64,000 bases of DNA from an uncultured Clostridiaceae bacterium (GTDB lineage: Bacteria; Bacillota; Clostridia; Clostridiales; Clostridiaceae): positions 62,001 through 126,000 of the forward strand of contig CAMJGD010000004.1 of assembly GCA_946405135.1 (NCBI GenBank), in the 5' to 3' direction. Shown here piece after piece: positions 44,891 through 53,625 of the stretch. The position numbers and the translations under genes are program-made. Positions within the stretch are counted from its first letter, which is position 1. Each line of letters opens with the position of its first letter. The notes beneath the pieces were generated by a model, which had not been told where the DNA came from, searched no databases, and saw nothing but the letters and a program-made list of their open reading frames with translations.

Positions 44891-45080
44891 GAAAATCCTC
44901 CATTCTAATTAAATTTATAAGGTATGTACAACATAATTAGCAATAAAAATATTGAAATAGCATAGGTATTAAAACAAAAAATTATTATACAAATTATTGC
45001 ATATGTATAATGTTTACAATAATATATATATATTGAAGTGTACCATAATATGCTTATATTTTTAAAAGGAGGTAAAAGCT

Positions 45081-45506
45081 ATGAAAAAAAAGTTAATAAT
45101 TATTGCTGTTGTGATTATTGTGATATCTATCATCACAGTTAAGGTTAATTATTTTAGGGGAAGACCTAAATACTTTTCTCTTAATTCAATAACAAACATT
45201 GAATTAAATTTTCAAGGTGATAGCAAGGACTTAAAAGAAGGAGCTTATAAGAAAAAAGTTATAGAATTTCTTAATAGCATTGAATACAAACCTATCAAAA
45301 TGGAATTACGTCCAACTGGAGGATACACAAATTATGTAAGATTAAAAAATAAAAATGGAGATATTCAGCACATTGCTTTTTATGATGACAAAGTTAATTA
45401 TTGTTTAATTAAAGATGATACTGTAATTGAAGAGAAATGGTATGAGACTGATAGTACCTACTTGGATAAACTAGAAAATTTATTTAAATATGCAGATAAA
45501 AACTAA
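45081..45506 (+). CDS. Small membrane-anchored protein, element cargo
   Basis: A 141-residue protein with an N-terminal helix (residues 3-23, Lys-flanked, no lipobox Cys) and an outside domain of mixed strands (SITNIELNFQG, YTNYVRLKNKNGDIQHIAFYD). It somewhat resembles small DUF5301-like secreted proteins, but I am not sure. ATG after AAAGGAGG. It points toward the recombinase, and a hairpin GGGTAG...CTACCC (45539-45563) lies between the two stop codons. No known role. Confidence 0.65.
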   Translation: MKKKLIIIAVVIIVISIITVKVNYFRGRPKYFSLNSITNIELNFQGDSKDLKEGAYKKKVIEFLNSIEYKPIKMELRPTGGYTNYVRLKNKNGDIQHIAFYDDKVNYCLIKDDTVIEEKWYETDSTYLDKLENLFKYADKN

Positions 45507-45538
45507 GACAATATTTATATAAAATATTAAGATATGCA

Positions 45539-45563
45539 GGGTAGTGATTAGTTCTCGCTACCC
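45539..45563. terminator. Convergent terminator within the element
   Basis: AGGGTAG and CTACCCT arms with a loop of about 12, overlapping the recombinase stop codon. T/A-rich on both sides. Confidence 0.55.
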
Positions 45564-47161
45564 TTTAGTTTTATTTCTAATTCATTTTTATCGCCATACC
45601 AATAAGCTGTTTCTATAATAGAAGCTAAAAGTTTTTGCTTTTCTTCTAAGGTACATATATCCATGATAGATTCAAAATCTGTAAGTGCATCTATTAAAGG
45701 TGTAAAGCTATAGCTTTCATATTCTTTATTTAAATTTATATTTATAGTGCTTTGAAGAATTTCTTCAAGTTCTTTATTCTTTTTCTTCAAGTTTTCTATT
45801 TTTTCTAGAATCAATCTAGACACAGACTTATCTTGGGTCAAAGATAAGTTGTTTAAGAGATTTTCTATGGCAAGATTATTTTTTACTATGGACTGTTTTA
45901 ATTTATTTTGTTTAGAATTTATAAAGGTTAATTCTTGAAATGTATTATTTTTTTGAGTTGATAACCCATTGATAAGTTTATTTTTATTTATACATAAAAA
46001 TTTAAGTTCACTTATTACTTGCTTTTCAAGCATATCACCTCGTACATTTTTATTATCACACAAAGTCTTACCAGATTTATGCTTTAAAGTGCAAGAATAA
46101 TAGTAATTTCTTTTGCCTTCTTTATTTTTTGATCCATAGACTATTTTCATGATACTGCCGCATTTTCCACAACGTATTATACCACTTAAAAGAGCAGTAT
46201 GAGTTTTACCAAGTCTAGGAGCTTTATTATTATTTTTATCTAGAATTTTTTGAACTTTAATCCAGTTTTCAGATGAAATTATACCTTCATGCTGACCTAT
46301 GGCGTAAATCCATTCTGATTCTTTACGATAAGGACCAGCTTTACTTTTCCTTTTATTATAAGTAAGTATGCCGTTAACTCCATTTGGTGTGCCGGTAACC
46401 ATTAAATTTTTGCTTCCCATATATTTTATAGTATCTTCTGTAGCTCTAACATAACTAGGATTTATAAGAATAGATTTAACTTGCGAATAATCCCAATTTT
46501 TATTAAATTTAGTTTTAAAATTATTTGCAAGCAAGTATTTAGTAACGGCACTTAAAGATTTATATTCTAGGTATTTATCAAATATAATTTTAACAAGATC
46601 TAGTTCTTCTTTTATAGGGGTTAATTTGAACATCTTTCTTTCCTTCATGTTATCGTCATAATAAATTACGGAGGTGCTTTCATAGCCTGTAGGGGTCCTT
46701 CCACCCAGCCATCTTCCGGTTTTTGATAATTCTAACATATTATCTTTAATTCTTTCTGCTATAGTTTCTCTTTCAAGCTGGGCAAAAACAGAGGTGATGT
46801 ACATCATAGCTCTTCCCATAGGAGTGGTGGTATCAAAGTGTTCATTAACAGAAATAAAGTTTATATTATATTTCTCAAGCTGCTCAATAAGTAAAGCAAA
46901 ATCAGCTATATTTCTACTTATTCTGTCAAGTCTATAACATATAAGAATATCAAAAGTCTTAGCTTTAGCAGCTTTAAGCATCTTTTTATATTCAGGTCTA
47001 TCTGTATTTTTTCCAGAAAATCCTTCATCTTCATAGATAATAAAGTCATATGTTTCATTGGATTTAAGTAAGTAATCCTTACAAATCTGTATTTGGTTTT
47101 GAATAGATTCTCCTTTACTAGTAAACTTAGATTTTCTTGTATAAATTGCAGCGTTTTTCAT
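45548..47161 (-). CDS. Large serine recombinase
   Basis: A 537-residue site-specific recombinase. The catalytic resolvase domain shows AAIYTRKSKFTSKGESIQNQ (nucleophile Ser in TRKS), YRLDRISRNI and ITSVFAQLERETIAERIKDN; then a recombinase domain (about 165-290, GRTPTGYE), a zinc ribbon with CGKCGSIMK ... YYYSCTLKHKSGKTLCDN (four Cys, about 330-375), and a coiled coil (about 410-470). It integrates or excises DNA between att sites and can account for the direct cores in manC. It starts at ATG overlapping the stop of the upstream small ORF (ATGA). Complete in length for its class. Confidence 0.93.
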   Translation of the reverse strand: MKNAAIYTRKSKFTSKGESIQNQIQICKDYLLKSNETYDFIIYEDEGFSGKNTDRPEYKKMLKAAKAKTFDILICYRLDRISRNIADFALLIEQLEKYNINFISVNEHFDTTTPMGRAMMYITSVFAQLERETIAERIKDNMLELSKTGRWLGGRTPTGYESTSVIYYDDNMKERKMFKLTPIKEELDLVKIIFDKYLEYKSLSAVTKYLLANNFKTKFNKNWDYSQVKSILINPSYVRATEDTIKYMGSKNLMVTGTPNGVNGILTYNKRKSKAGPYRKESEWIYAIGQHEGIISSENWIKVQKILDKNNNKAPRLGKTHTALLSGIIRCGKCGSIMKIVYGSKNKEGKRNYYYSCTLKHKSGKTLCDNKNVRGDMLEKQVISELKFLCINKNKLINGLSTQKNNTFQELTFINSKQNKLKQSIVKNNLAIENLLNNLSLTQDKSVSRLILEKIENLKKKNKELEEILQSTININLNKEYESYSFTPLIDALTDFESIMDICTLEEKQKLLASIIETAYWYGDKNELEIKLKGSEN

Positions 47162-47367
47162 TTATCCACTTCTTTTAGTAGATTGCTATCTGCCATAGAG
47201 CAAATTTTCTTTGGATAATCAGTATTTAACTCTTTTATAAAAATATCTACTAAATAAACTGGAATTTTATTTAATAGTATATTAGTTAAAGTATCCATAT
47301 AGCTATTAATCAATTCTTCATCATTAGAGGGCTTTTGCAATACAATTTTGATTTTTGAATAAGTCAA
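47158..47367 (-). CDS. 69-residue partner of the recombinase, candidate directionality factor
   Basis: A TTG start follows GGAGGCC on the minus strand. The product is a helix-rich 69-residue protein (LQKPSNDEELINSYMDTLTN, then LLNKIPVYLVDIFIKELN) without known motif. Its stop overlaps the recombinase start (ATGA), so both are made from one message in linked amounts. Its size and place fit a recombination directionality factor, which decides between integration and excision, but there is no sequence proof. Confidence 0.5.
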   Translation of the reverse strand: MTYSKIKIVLQKPSNDEELINSYMDTLTNILLNKIPVYLVDIFIKELNTDYPKKICSMADSNLLKEVDK

Positions 47368-47579
47368 ATTAAGGCCTCCAATAAATAAGTGCTATAGTAA
47401 ATTATATAAACTAATGCTTACATAATATGTTATTAAACAGTTAATCATAATATTACATTGAATAAAGCCTTTGGATTGAATACTATAAGATAAGTTATTA
47501 TTGATAAATATATTTTTTATTATTAAAAGTGTTATTAATAAATGAGCTAAAAATAATTCCAATTTATTGCATTTTAAAG
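47368..47579. other. Right end of the element, control region of the recombinase operon
   Basis: About 210 AT-rich bases upstream of the recombinase operon. On the minus strand TATAAT-like sequence (near 47400) lies at a suitable distance, without a good -35. CATATTA (minus, near 47425) could fit sporulation -10 elements but is not convincing. Confidence 0.35.
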
Positions 47580-47592
47580 TGGAGAGCAGATG
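47580..47592 (+). repeat. Right junction core (attR-like) of the manC element
   Basis: TGGAGAGCAGATG, identical to the left core at 43645. Manc codons continue directly after it. Confidence 0.9.
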
Positions 47593-48050
47593 TATTCTTA
47601 AGGGAGATGGAAAAATATCTTCCTAAAATGTATAAAAGCCTTATGCAAATCTATCAAAGCTTAGGAGAAAAAGATGAAGCAGAGGTCACTAGAGAGCAGT
47701 ATTCTCTTATAGATGGAATATCTGTAGATTTTGGCATAATGCAGAAAACCAGAAGAGCTTATGTTATAAAATGCGAATTTATATGGGATGATATAGGTAG
47801 CTTTGAAGCTTTAAGTAGGTTTTTGAAAAATTTCCGCGGAAATAGTATTTCTGAAAATGTCTATTTGCATGAAAGTGAAAACTGTTCTATATTTGGGAAA
47901 GAGACTTTGATTATAGGATTTGGAATAAAAGATTTAGTAATAGTGGATGCTGGTGATGTGATATTAGTAATGGATAAAACAAAGGATCAAGAAGTTAAAC
48001 ATCTTTTTAATGAGCTTAAGGAAATACCTGACCTGACAAAATTTATATAA
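47592..48050 (+). CDS. manC: Mannose-1-phosphate guanylyltransferase, 3' part of split gene
   Basis: The C-terminal part of the nucleotidyltransferase: VFLREMEKYLPKMYKSL, ISVDFGIMQKTRRAYVIKCEFIWDDIGSFEAL (the typical DxG...M.k...v......W.DvGsw pattern of ManC) and IIGFGIKDLVIVDAGDVILV-type C-terminal strands. The reading frame is intact and in the phase needed to join with 43048-43657. The open frame before the core (from 47529) is element DNA and has no ribosome-binding site, so this part is not likely made alone. A strong terminator follows. Confidence 0.9.
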   Translation, partial: VFLREMEKYLPKMYKSLMQIYQSLGEKDEAEVTREQYSLIDGISVDFGIMQKTRRAYVIKCEFIWDDIGSFEALSRFLKNFRGNSISENVYLHESENCSIFGKETLIIGFGIKDLVIVDAGDVILVMDKTKDQEVKHLFNELKEIPDLTKFI

Positions 48051-48062
48051 ACAAAATATTAG

Positions 48063-48105
48063 AACACCTAAAGGTTTTATATTTTAAACCTTTAGGTGTT
48101 TTTTC
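48063..48105 (+). terminator. Terminator after manC
   Basis: Fifteen-base arms AACACCTAAAGGTTT (48063-48077) and AAACCTTTAGGTGTT (48086-48100), then T4. Confidence 0.9.
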
Positions 48106-48194
48106 ATTATTAAACACAACCAAAACACTTTTATTAAGATTAAAAGCTATGGATTTATAGCATGCTGCTGTAAATAAAAAAAATCACATATCAC

Positions 48195-48256
48195 TTGACT
48201 GCTTTTATTAAAAGTAATATAATCATATCAACATATGAATATATATTCATATGTTG
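48195..48256. promoter_or_regulatory. cadC promoter and 28-bp palindromic operator
   Basis: TTGACT (48195-48200), 17 bases, TATAAT (48218-48223). Directly downstream is a perfect palindrome, arms CAACATATGAATAT and ATATTCATATGTTG (48229-48256), covering the transcription start. ATATGAAT-type inverted repeats are the usual sites of SmtB/CadC/CzrA repressors. Confidence 0.85.
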
Positions 48257-48273
48257 AAAGGAGAATATAAGTT

Positions 48274-48639
48274 ATGGAACAAAAAGATAGAATTGAAAGT
48301 TGTTCTTTGAATGTGATACACGAAGATGTAGTAGAGTCGGTAAAAAGTTCTTTGCCTAGCGAAGAAATACTTTATGATCTAGCGGAATTATTTAAAGTGT
48401 TTGGCGATAGTACAAGAATAAAAATAATATGTTCTTTATTTAAATCTGAAATGTGTGTTTGTGATATGGCAGTTCTTTTAGGTGTAAGCCAATCCGCTGT
48501 ATCTCATCAGTTAAGAGTATTAAAACAGGCAAGATTAGTAAAGTATAGGAGAGAAGGAAAAGTAGTTTACTATTCTCTTGATGATGATCATGTTAAGGAT
48601 ATATTTGACAGTGGATTGAATCATATTTTGGAGGGATAA
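48274..48639 (+). CDS. cadC: Metal-sensing ArsR/SmtB repressor (CadC-like)
   Basis: A 121-residue winged-helix repressor that leaves DNA when Cd2+, Zn2+ or Pb2+ binds. The N-terminal Cys (ESCSLN), the helix motif SEMCVCDMAVLLG (CVC ligands), the recognition helix VSQSAVSHQLRVLKQ and the C-terminal DDDHVKDIFDSGLNHI (alpha-5 Asp/His site) are all visible, so both known metal sites may be present. ATG after AAAGGAG. It overlaps its own operator region by position and lies 28 bases upstream of the metal pump, forming a cadC-cadA unit. Confidence 0.9.
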   Translation: MEQKDRIESCSLNVIHEDVVESVKSSLPSEEILYDLAELFKVFGDSTRIKIICSLFKSEMCVCDMAVLLGVSQSAVSHQLRVLKQARLVKYRREGKVVYYSLDDDHVKDIFDSGLNHILEG

Positions 48640-48667
48640 AAATACATCTTATGGGGGAATGATTGCT

Positions 48668-51058
48668 ATGGCAAAAGTTTTTAAAAGTGAATTGATATTA
48701 GAAGGATTAAATTGTGCTAACTGTGCTGCTAAAATCGAAGCGAATGTAAATAATTTAGCTAATGTAAACTCAGCTTCCTTAAGCTTTGCTACTAAAACTT
48801 TAATCATAGAGACAGAAAAAGAAGAAGAGTTATCTAATATAGTAGAAACTGCTAAAAGTATAGTAAAAAATATAGAACCAGAAGTTGTTGTAAAAGAAAA
48901 GCAGCTTCAAAGAAAGTCATTAAATAAAGAAAATATAACATTTGAATCAAAAAAATCTATATTCATTCTTGAAGGACTAAATTGCGCAAATTGCGCTGCC
49001 AAAATAGAAAACCAAGTTTTAAAATTAGATCATGTAAAAGAAGCAGCTTTAGACTTTGTATCAAAAAGGATGAGAGTAGAGGTAGAAGATACAAAGTACA
49101 TGGAACAGGTTTACAATGAAATAGTATCCATAGTAAAAAGTACAGAGCCAGATGTTAAAGTATATTTAGAAAAAGGGAGTTTAAAGGATTCAAAACCAGC
49201 ACTAAAAGAAGAAAAAGGTGATATGGTTAAATTAGCTTTAGGGGCTGCCTTTTTTGCAGTAGCACTTATATTTGATTTTTCTTTTAATATAGAGTTAATT
49301 TTGTATGTTATAAGCTATGTACTCATAGGAGGAGAAGTATTAGTTAATGCTTTTAAAAATATAAAAAGAGGTCAGGTATTTGATGAAAATTTTTTAATGA
49401 GTGTAGCTACTTTAGGGGCTTTTGCTATAAAAGAATTTCCAGAGGCTGTATCCGTAATGCTATTTTATCAGATTGGTGAGCTATTCCAAGATTTAGCTGT
49501 GGATAGATCTAGAAAATCTATAGCTGAACTTATGAATATAAGACCAGATTTTGCAAATGTAAAGAGAGTTAGTGATTTTATAAAGGTTGCTCCAGAAGAA
49601 GTTAAAGTAGGAGATATGATATTAGTAAAACCAGGAGAAAAAATTCCTTTAGATGGAGTTATAATTGAGGGGGATACCATGGTAGATACCTCAGCTTTAA
49701 CTGGAGAATCGGTGCCAAGAAAAGTAAAAACAGGGGATGAAGTTTTAGGAGGATTTATAAATAAAAATGGACTGATTCAAGTAGAAGTTCAAAAGGAATT
49801 TGGAGAAACTACTGTAGCTAAAATATTGGATTTGGTTCAAAATGCAGGAGCAAAAAAAGCCCCTACAGAAAAATTTATAACTAAATTTGCTAGATATTAT
49901 ACACCTATAGTAGTATTTTCAGCACTAGCTTTAGCATTTATTCCACCTTTAATAATACAGGATGCTACATTTACAGAGTGGATATATAGGGCATTAGTAT
50001 TTCTTGTAGTATCTTGCCCTTGCGCATTGGTAGTATCTATACCTCTAGGATTTTTTGGAGGCATAGGAGCTGCATCAAGACATGGTATATTGATTAAAGG
50101 CGGTAACTATTTAGAAGCATTAAATAAAGTTGAAACTGTAGTTTTTGATAAAACTGGAACTTTAACAAAGGGAATTTTTGATGTTACTGAAATGCACCCT
50201 CAATCTTGGGTTAGCAGTGAAGATTTATTAAAATATGCTGCTTATGTAGAAAGTTATTCTAATCATCCTATAGCATTATCCATAATGAAGGCTTATGGAC
50301 AAGAAATAGATAAATCCTTAATAGAAAACTATGAAGAAGTAACTGGATTAGGTATAATAGCAAGGTTTAAAAATGAAACTGTTTTTGCAGGCAATGATAA
50401 GCTTATGATTACAGAAAATATACCTTATGCAAGCAATGTAAATAGTATAGGTACATTAGTACACTTAGCTGTAGATAAAAAATATGCAGGCTATATAGTT
50501 ATATCTGATGAGATAAAAGAAGATTCAAAAGAAGCTTTAAAAAAGCTTAAGGCATCAGGTGTAAAAAATACTATTATGCTTACTGGTGATAGAAAAAAAG
50601 TTGGAGAAATGGTAGGAGAATATATAGGAATAGATGAAGTATATTCAGAACTTTTGCCTGAACAGAAGGTAGAAAAATTAGAACTCATAGATAAAGGAAA
50701 ATCTTCCAAAGGAAAACTTGCTTTTGTTGGAGATGGAATAAATGATGCACCAGTACTTGCTAGAGCGGATATAGGTATTGCTATGGGAGGAGTTGGTTCT
50801 GATGCAGCTATAGAAGCCGCAGATGTAGTAATAATGACAGATGAACCTTCTAAAATAGTAACAGCCATTAATGTGGCAAAATATACTCAAAAGGTAGTAT
50901 GGCAAAATATCATATTTGCTTTAATAGTAAAGATAATAATACTAGTTTTAGGGGCTTTAGGTATTGCAAATATGTGGGAAGCTGTATTTGGAGATGTTGG
51001 AGTTGCTTTAATAGCCGTATTAAATTCCATGAGAGTATTAAAGGATAAAGAAAAATAA
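48668..51058 (+). CDS. cadA: Heavy-metal P-type ATPase (Cd2+/Zn2+/Pb2+ export)
   Basis: A 796-residue P1B-type pump. Two N-terminal metal-binding domains carry identical GLNCANCAAKIE motifs (residues about 11-22 and about 102-113). The metal path motif SCPCALV marks zinc/cadmium-type pumps; TGES, FDKTGTLTKG (phosphorylated Asp) and GDGINDAPVLA are present. The C-terminal helices end in VALIAVLNSMR. ATG 48659 is too close to GGGGG (48653-48657), so ATG 48668 is preferred. It is induced through the upstream CadC. Complete in length. Confidence 0.93.
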   Translation: MAKVFKSELILEGLNCANCAAKIEANVNNLANVNSASLSFATKTLIIETEKEEELSNIVETAKSIVKNIEPEVVVKEKQLQRKSLNKENITFESKKSIFILEGLNCANCAAKIENQVLKLDHVKEAALDFVSKRMRVEVEDTKYMEQVYNEIVSIVKSTEPDVKVYLEKGSLKDSKPALKEEKGDMVKLALGAAFFAVALIFDFSFNIELILYVISYVLIGGEVLVNAFKNIKRGQVFDENFLMSVATLGAFAIKEFPEAVSVMLFYQIGELFQDLAVDRSRKSIAELMNIRPDFANVKRVSDFIKVAPEEVKVGDMILVKPGEKIPLDGVIIEGDTMVDTSALTGESVPRKVKTGDEVLGGFINKNGLIQVEVQKEFGETTVAKILDLVQNAGAKKAPTEKFITKFARYYTPIVVFSALALAFIPPLIIQDATFTEWIYRALVFLVVSCPCALVVSIPLGFFGGIGAASRHGILIKGGNYLEALNKVETVVFDKTGTLTKGIFDVTEMHPQSWVSSEDLLKYAAYVESYSNHPIALSIMKAYGQEIDKSLIENYEEVTGLGIIARFKNETVFAGNDKLMITENIPYASNVNSIGTLVHLAVDKKYAGYIVISDEIKEDSKEALKKLKASGVKNTIMLTGDRKKVGEMVGEYIGIDEVYSELLPEQKVEKLELIDKGKSSKGKLAFVGDGINDAPVLARADIGIAMGGVGSDAAIEAADVVIMTDEPSKIVTAINVAKYTQKVVWQNIIFALIVKIIILVLGALGIANMWEAVFGDVGVALIAVLNSMRVLKDKEK

Positions 51059-51157
51059 AGCTTAAGAAAATTTTTCCTGTGAAATATTTTTTCACATTAT
51101 TACTGCTTATTTTAAGACGAGCATTTTTACAATTTAGATTTTATATTTATAAAAAAC

Positions 51158-51208
51158 AAAAGTTCTATTTAGTTATATTAAATTCATAACTAAACAGAAC
51201 TTTTATTT
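51158..51208 (+). terminator. Terminator after cadA
   Basis: AAAAGTTCTATTTAGTTAT pairs with ATAACTAAACAGAACTTTT (one internal mismatch), followed by ATTTTA. Confidence 0.75.
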
Positions 51209-51334
51209 TATGATAAATTTAGACAAAAAATATTAATATTTGATATATTCTATGTAAACTAATCAGTAATGTATACGATAATAAATTAAGTAATATAACA
51301 ATGTATAATTTATTGAAGAGTGGAGGGGGAAATA

Positions 51335-53365
51335 ATGTCTATTAAAAAGAAACTATTAGCTCTTATAGTATCTTTAGTTATTTTATCTATGGGTTGTACA
51401 GGATTGATGACCTACTTTTTTACAAGTAAGTCTTTAATTAATTCAGGAAAAGAAAATATTAAAGTATTGTCAAAAGAAGTAGAAAAAGCTGTAGAAATAA
51501 TAAATGAAGAAGAAAAAGCAAAGTCCTTAGCATTATGAAATTTTCAGAACATTCATTCTATAGTAAACTTTACTGGAGATAAGAACGGTGAAGAATATAA
51601 AAAGTTATTAAATGATGCAAAAGAAATATTAAAGCAGCATGATAAAAAACAAGGTAATTTGGAACATAGCTTTGTGGTAGATAAAGATGGAAATATAGTA
51701 GCAGATAGTGATGAAAACCTTATTGGAAAAAGCATAAATGACAGAGAATATAATAAGAGGACTCTTGAAGGTAATGGTGAGCAGATTATAAGTGAAACTT
51801 TAATATCAAAATCTACAGGAGCACCTATAGTGGTTTTCACAACTCCTATTATGGATAATAATAAAATCGTAGGTTATGCAGCTACAGCAGTTAAAGGGGA
51901 AACTTTATCTAAATATCTTAAAGACATAAAGATAGCTAATAGTCCTTCTAGTTATGTATATCTTGTAGATGAAAAAGGGAATATGATCTATCACCCCCAA
52001 AAGGAAAAGATTGGAAAACCTGTGGAAAATGAAAAAATAAAAGCTGTAGTTGGAAAAACAGAAGTTAAAGATGGAGAAAATGTAGTTGAATATGATTTTA
52101 ATGGAAGTAGAAAAATTGCAGTTTATCAAATTGTACCTGCTACAAAATGGATTATAGTAAGTACAGCAGATGTTAAAGAGTTTAAAAGTTCTTTAACATT
52201 ACTTACAAAGTGGCTTTCTTTAATTTATATTAGTGTTATATTGATTTCCATTATTGTCGGTGCTCTATATGCAAAAAAAATTGCAAATCCTATAATGGAA
52301 ATAACTCAATTAGTGAACTCAACAGCAGAATTAGATTTGATACAAAATGATAAATATGATAAATTATTTAAGTACAATGATGAGATTGGTACCATGTTTA
52401 AATCCATAATGGACATGAGAAGTTCATTAAGAGAAATGGTACAAGGTATTTTAAAAGCTTCTGAAGATTTGAATGATAATGCAGATTTGGTATTTAATCT
52501 TACAGAAGAGTTAAAACTTCAGGCAGATAAGACTGCAGAAGAGACTGAACAGCTTTCTGCTGGAATGGAAGAAAGCGCTGCAACTATAGAGGAGATTTCT
52601 GCTTCTTCTTCAGAGATGGCCACCGCAGTTGGAAAGATGGAACAAAATGCTAAAGATGGCACTTCTGAAACAAAGGATATTTCCTCTAAAGCTAATGAAT
52701 TAAGATTGGATACTAGTAAATCTAAAGAATACTCATTAGAAATTTACAACAAAGTTAAAAAACAGCTTGAAAAGGCTATAGAAGGTTCAAAATCTGTTAA
52801 GCAAATAGAAATACTTTCTCAATCTATACTTGAAATAAGCAGCGAAACTAATTTATTAGCTTTAAATGCAGCTATAGAAGCAGCAAGGGCAGGAGAATCA
52901 GGTAAAGGATTTGCAGTAGTAGCTGAAGAGGTAAGAAAACTTGCTGAAGAATCTGCGGATACTGCAGAAAATATACAAGATGTGGTTAAAAATGTAGTGC
53001 TTTCAGTGGATAATCTTACGGATAGTGCCTTAAGCATATTAAAGTATATAGATGAAGATGTAAATAAAGATTATGAAAACTTTATTAAAGTAGCCTATGA
53101 TTACGATAATGATGCTGAAAAGATTAATAATTTTATGATGGATTTTACCACATTATCTTCTGAATTGGAACAGTCAATATCTGGTGTAGCTAAGGCTATA
53201 AGTGATATGGCAGATACTATAAATGATGGGGCTAATGGTGTTACCAATATATCAAGTAAAACTATAGCCATAGTAGATAAAGTTAATAATATAAGAAAAA
53301 CTAGTGAAGATAATGTAGAAAATGCAGAAATACTTAAAAATATAACAAAAAAATTTAGATTATAA
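51335..53365 (+). pseudogene. Methyl-accepting chemotaxis protein broken by one in-frame TGA
   Basis: A single continuous frame from ATG 51335 (after GGAGGGGG) to 53365, interrupted only by TGA at 51536-51538. Without that stop it encodes a 676-codon chemoreceptor: N-terminal helix (about 8-30), extracellular Cache-type sensor ([17 protein letters not shown] and [15 protein letters not shown]), second helix (about 290-312), HAMP, and a signalling tip with [21 protein letters not shown]. Downstream of the stop no start with a ribosome-binding site is seen. Either it is a recent nonsense mutation, a sequencing error, or read-through. Selenocysteine is unlikely in this family. Confidence 0.85.
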
Positions 53366-53389
53366 TTAATTTTTATGTCGCAAAATGTA

Positions 53390-53418
53390 TTGACAAAAAT
53401 CGATATTTTCTCTATACT
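53390..53418 (+). promoter_or_regulatory. Promoter of the Mn2+ riboswitch transcript
   Basis: TTGACA (53390-53395) and TATACT (53413-53418), 17-base spacer. Confidence 0.8.
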
Positions 53419-53429
53419 AATTTCATGAT

Positions 53430-53530
53430 TAGATTAATAATTTCAGGCATAAGGGAGTAGCTAACAGGAGATAATCCTGTTACAGAGCCAACATACTGAT
53501 GTTTTTCATCTGGCTTTGTATTAAAAAGCG
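53430..53530 (+). ncRNA. Mn2+ riboswitch (yybP-ykoY motif)
   Basis: The conserved parts are readable: AAGGGAGTAGC near 53450, a hairpin AACAGGA/TCCTGTT, then CAGAGCCAACATACTGATG and CATCTGGCTTTG. The class binds Mn2+ and often turns on exporters of the MntP type, as found here. Confidence 0.88.
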
Positions 53531-53577
53531 AGACTTATGTATAACGAAGGGTTGCGTTATACATAAGTCTTTTTTTT
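53531..53577 (+). terminator. Terminator of the Mn2+ riboswitch
   Basis: Fifteen-base arms AGACTTATGTATAAC (53531-53545) and GTTATACATAAGTCT (53556-53570), then T7. Confidence 0.92.
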
Positions 53578-53625
53578 ATTTTATAGTAATTAGTTAAAAT
53601 ATAACTGTTTAAAGGGGGGGGCATA

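Larger units (their letters stand above)
43645..47580. mobile_element. 3.9-kb serine-recombinase element inserted in manC
   Basis: The two direct 13-bp cores (43645-43657 and 47580-47592) bound 3935 bases holding a secreted C39-like protease gene, a small anchored protein, a large serine recombinase and a 69-residue protein. Crossing over between the cores removes the DNA and rejoins manC in frame: GAT then G|TA TTC TTA, giving WRAD-VFLREMEKYLP, a normal manC sequence. There are no phage structural, replication or conjugation genes. It resembles skin-type intervening elements that leave the chromosome in the mother cell. Confidence 0.85.

Noticed and set aside
51536..51538. Selenocysteine reading of TGA in the chemoreceptor gene
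   Set aside because: The family is not known to use selenocysteine and no clear SECIS hairpin was seen directly after the TGA.
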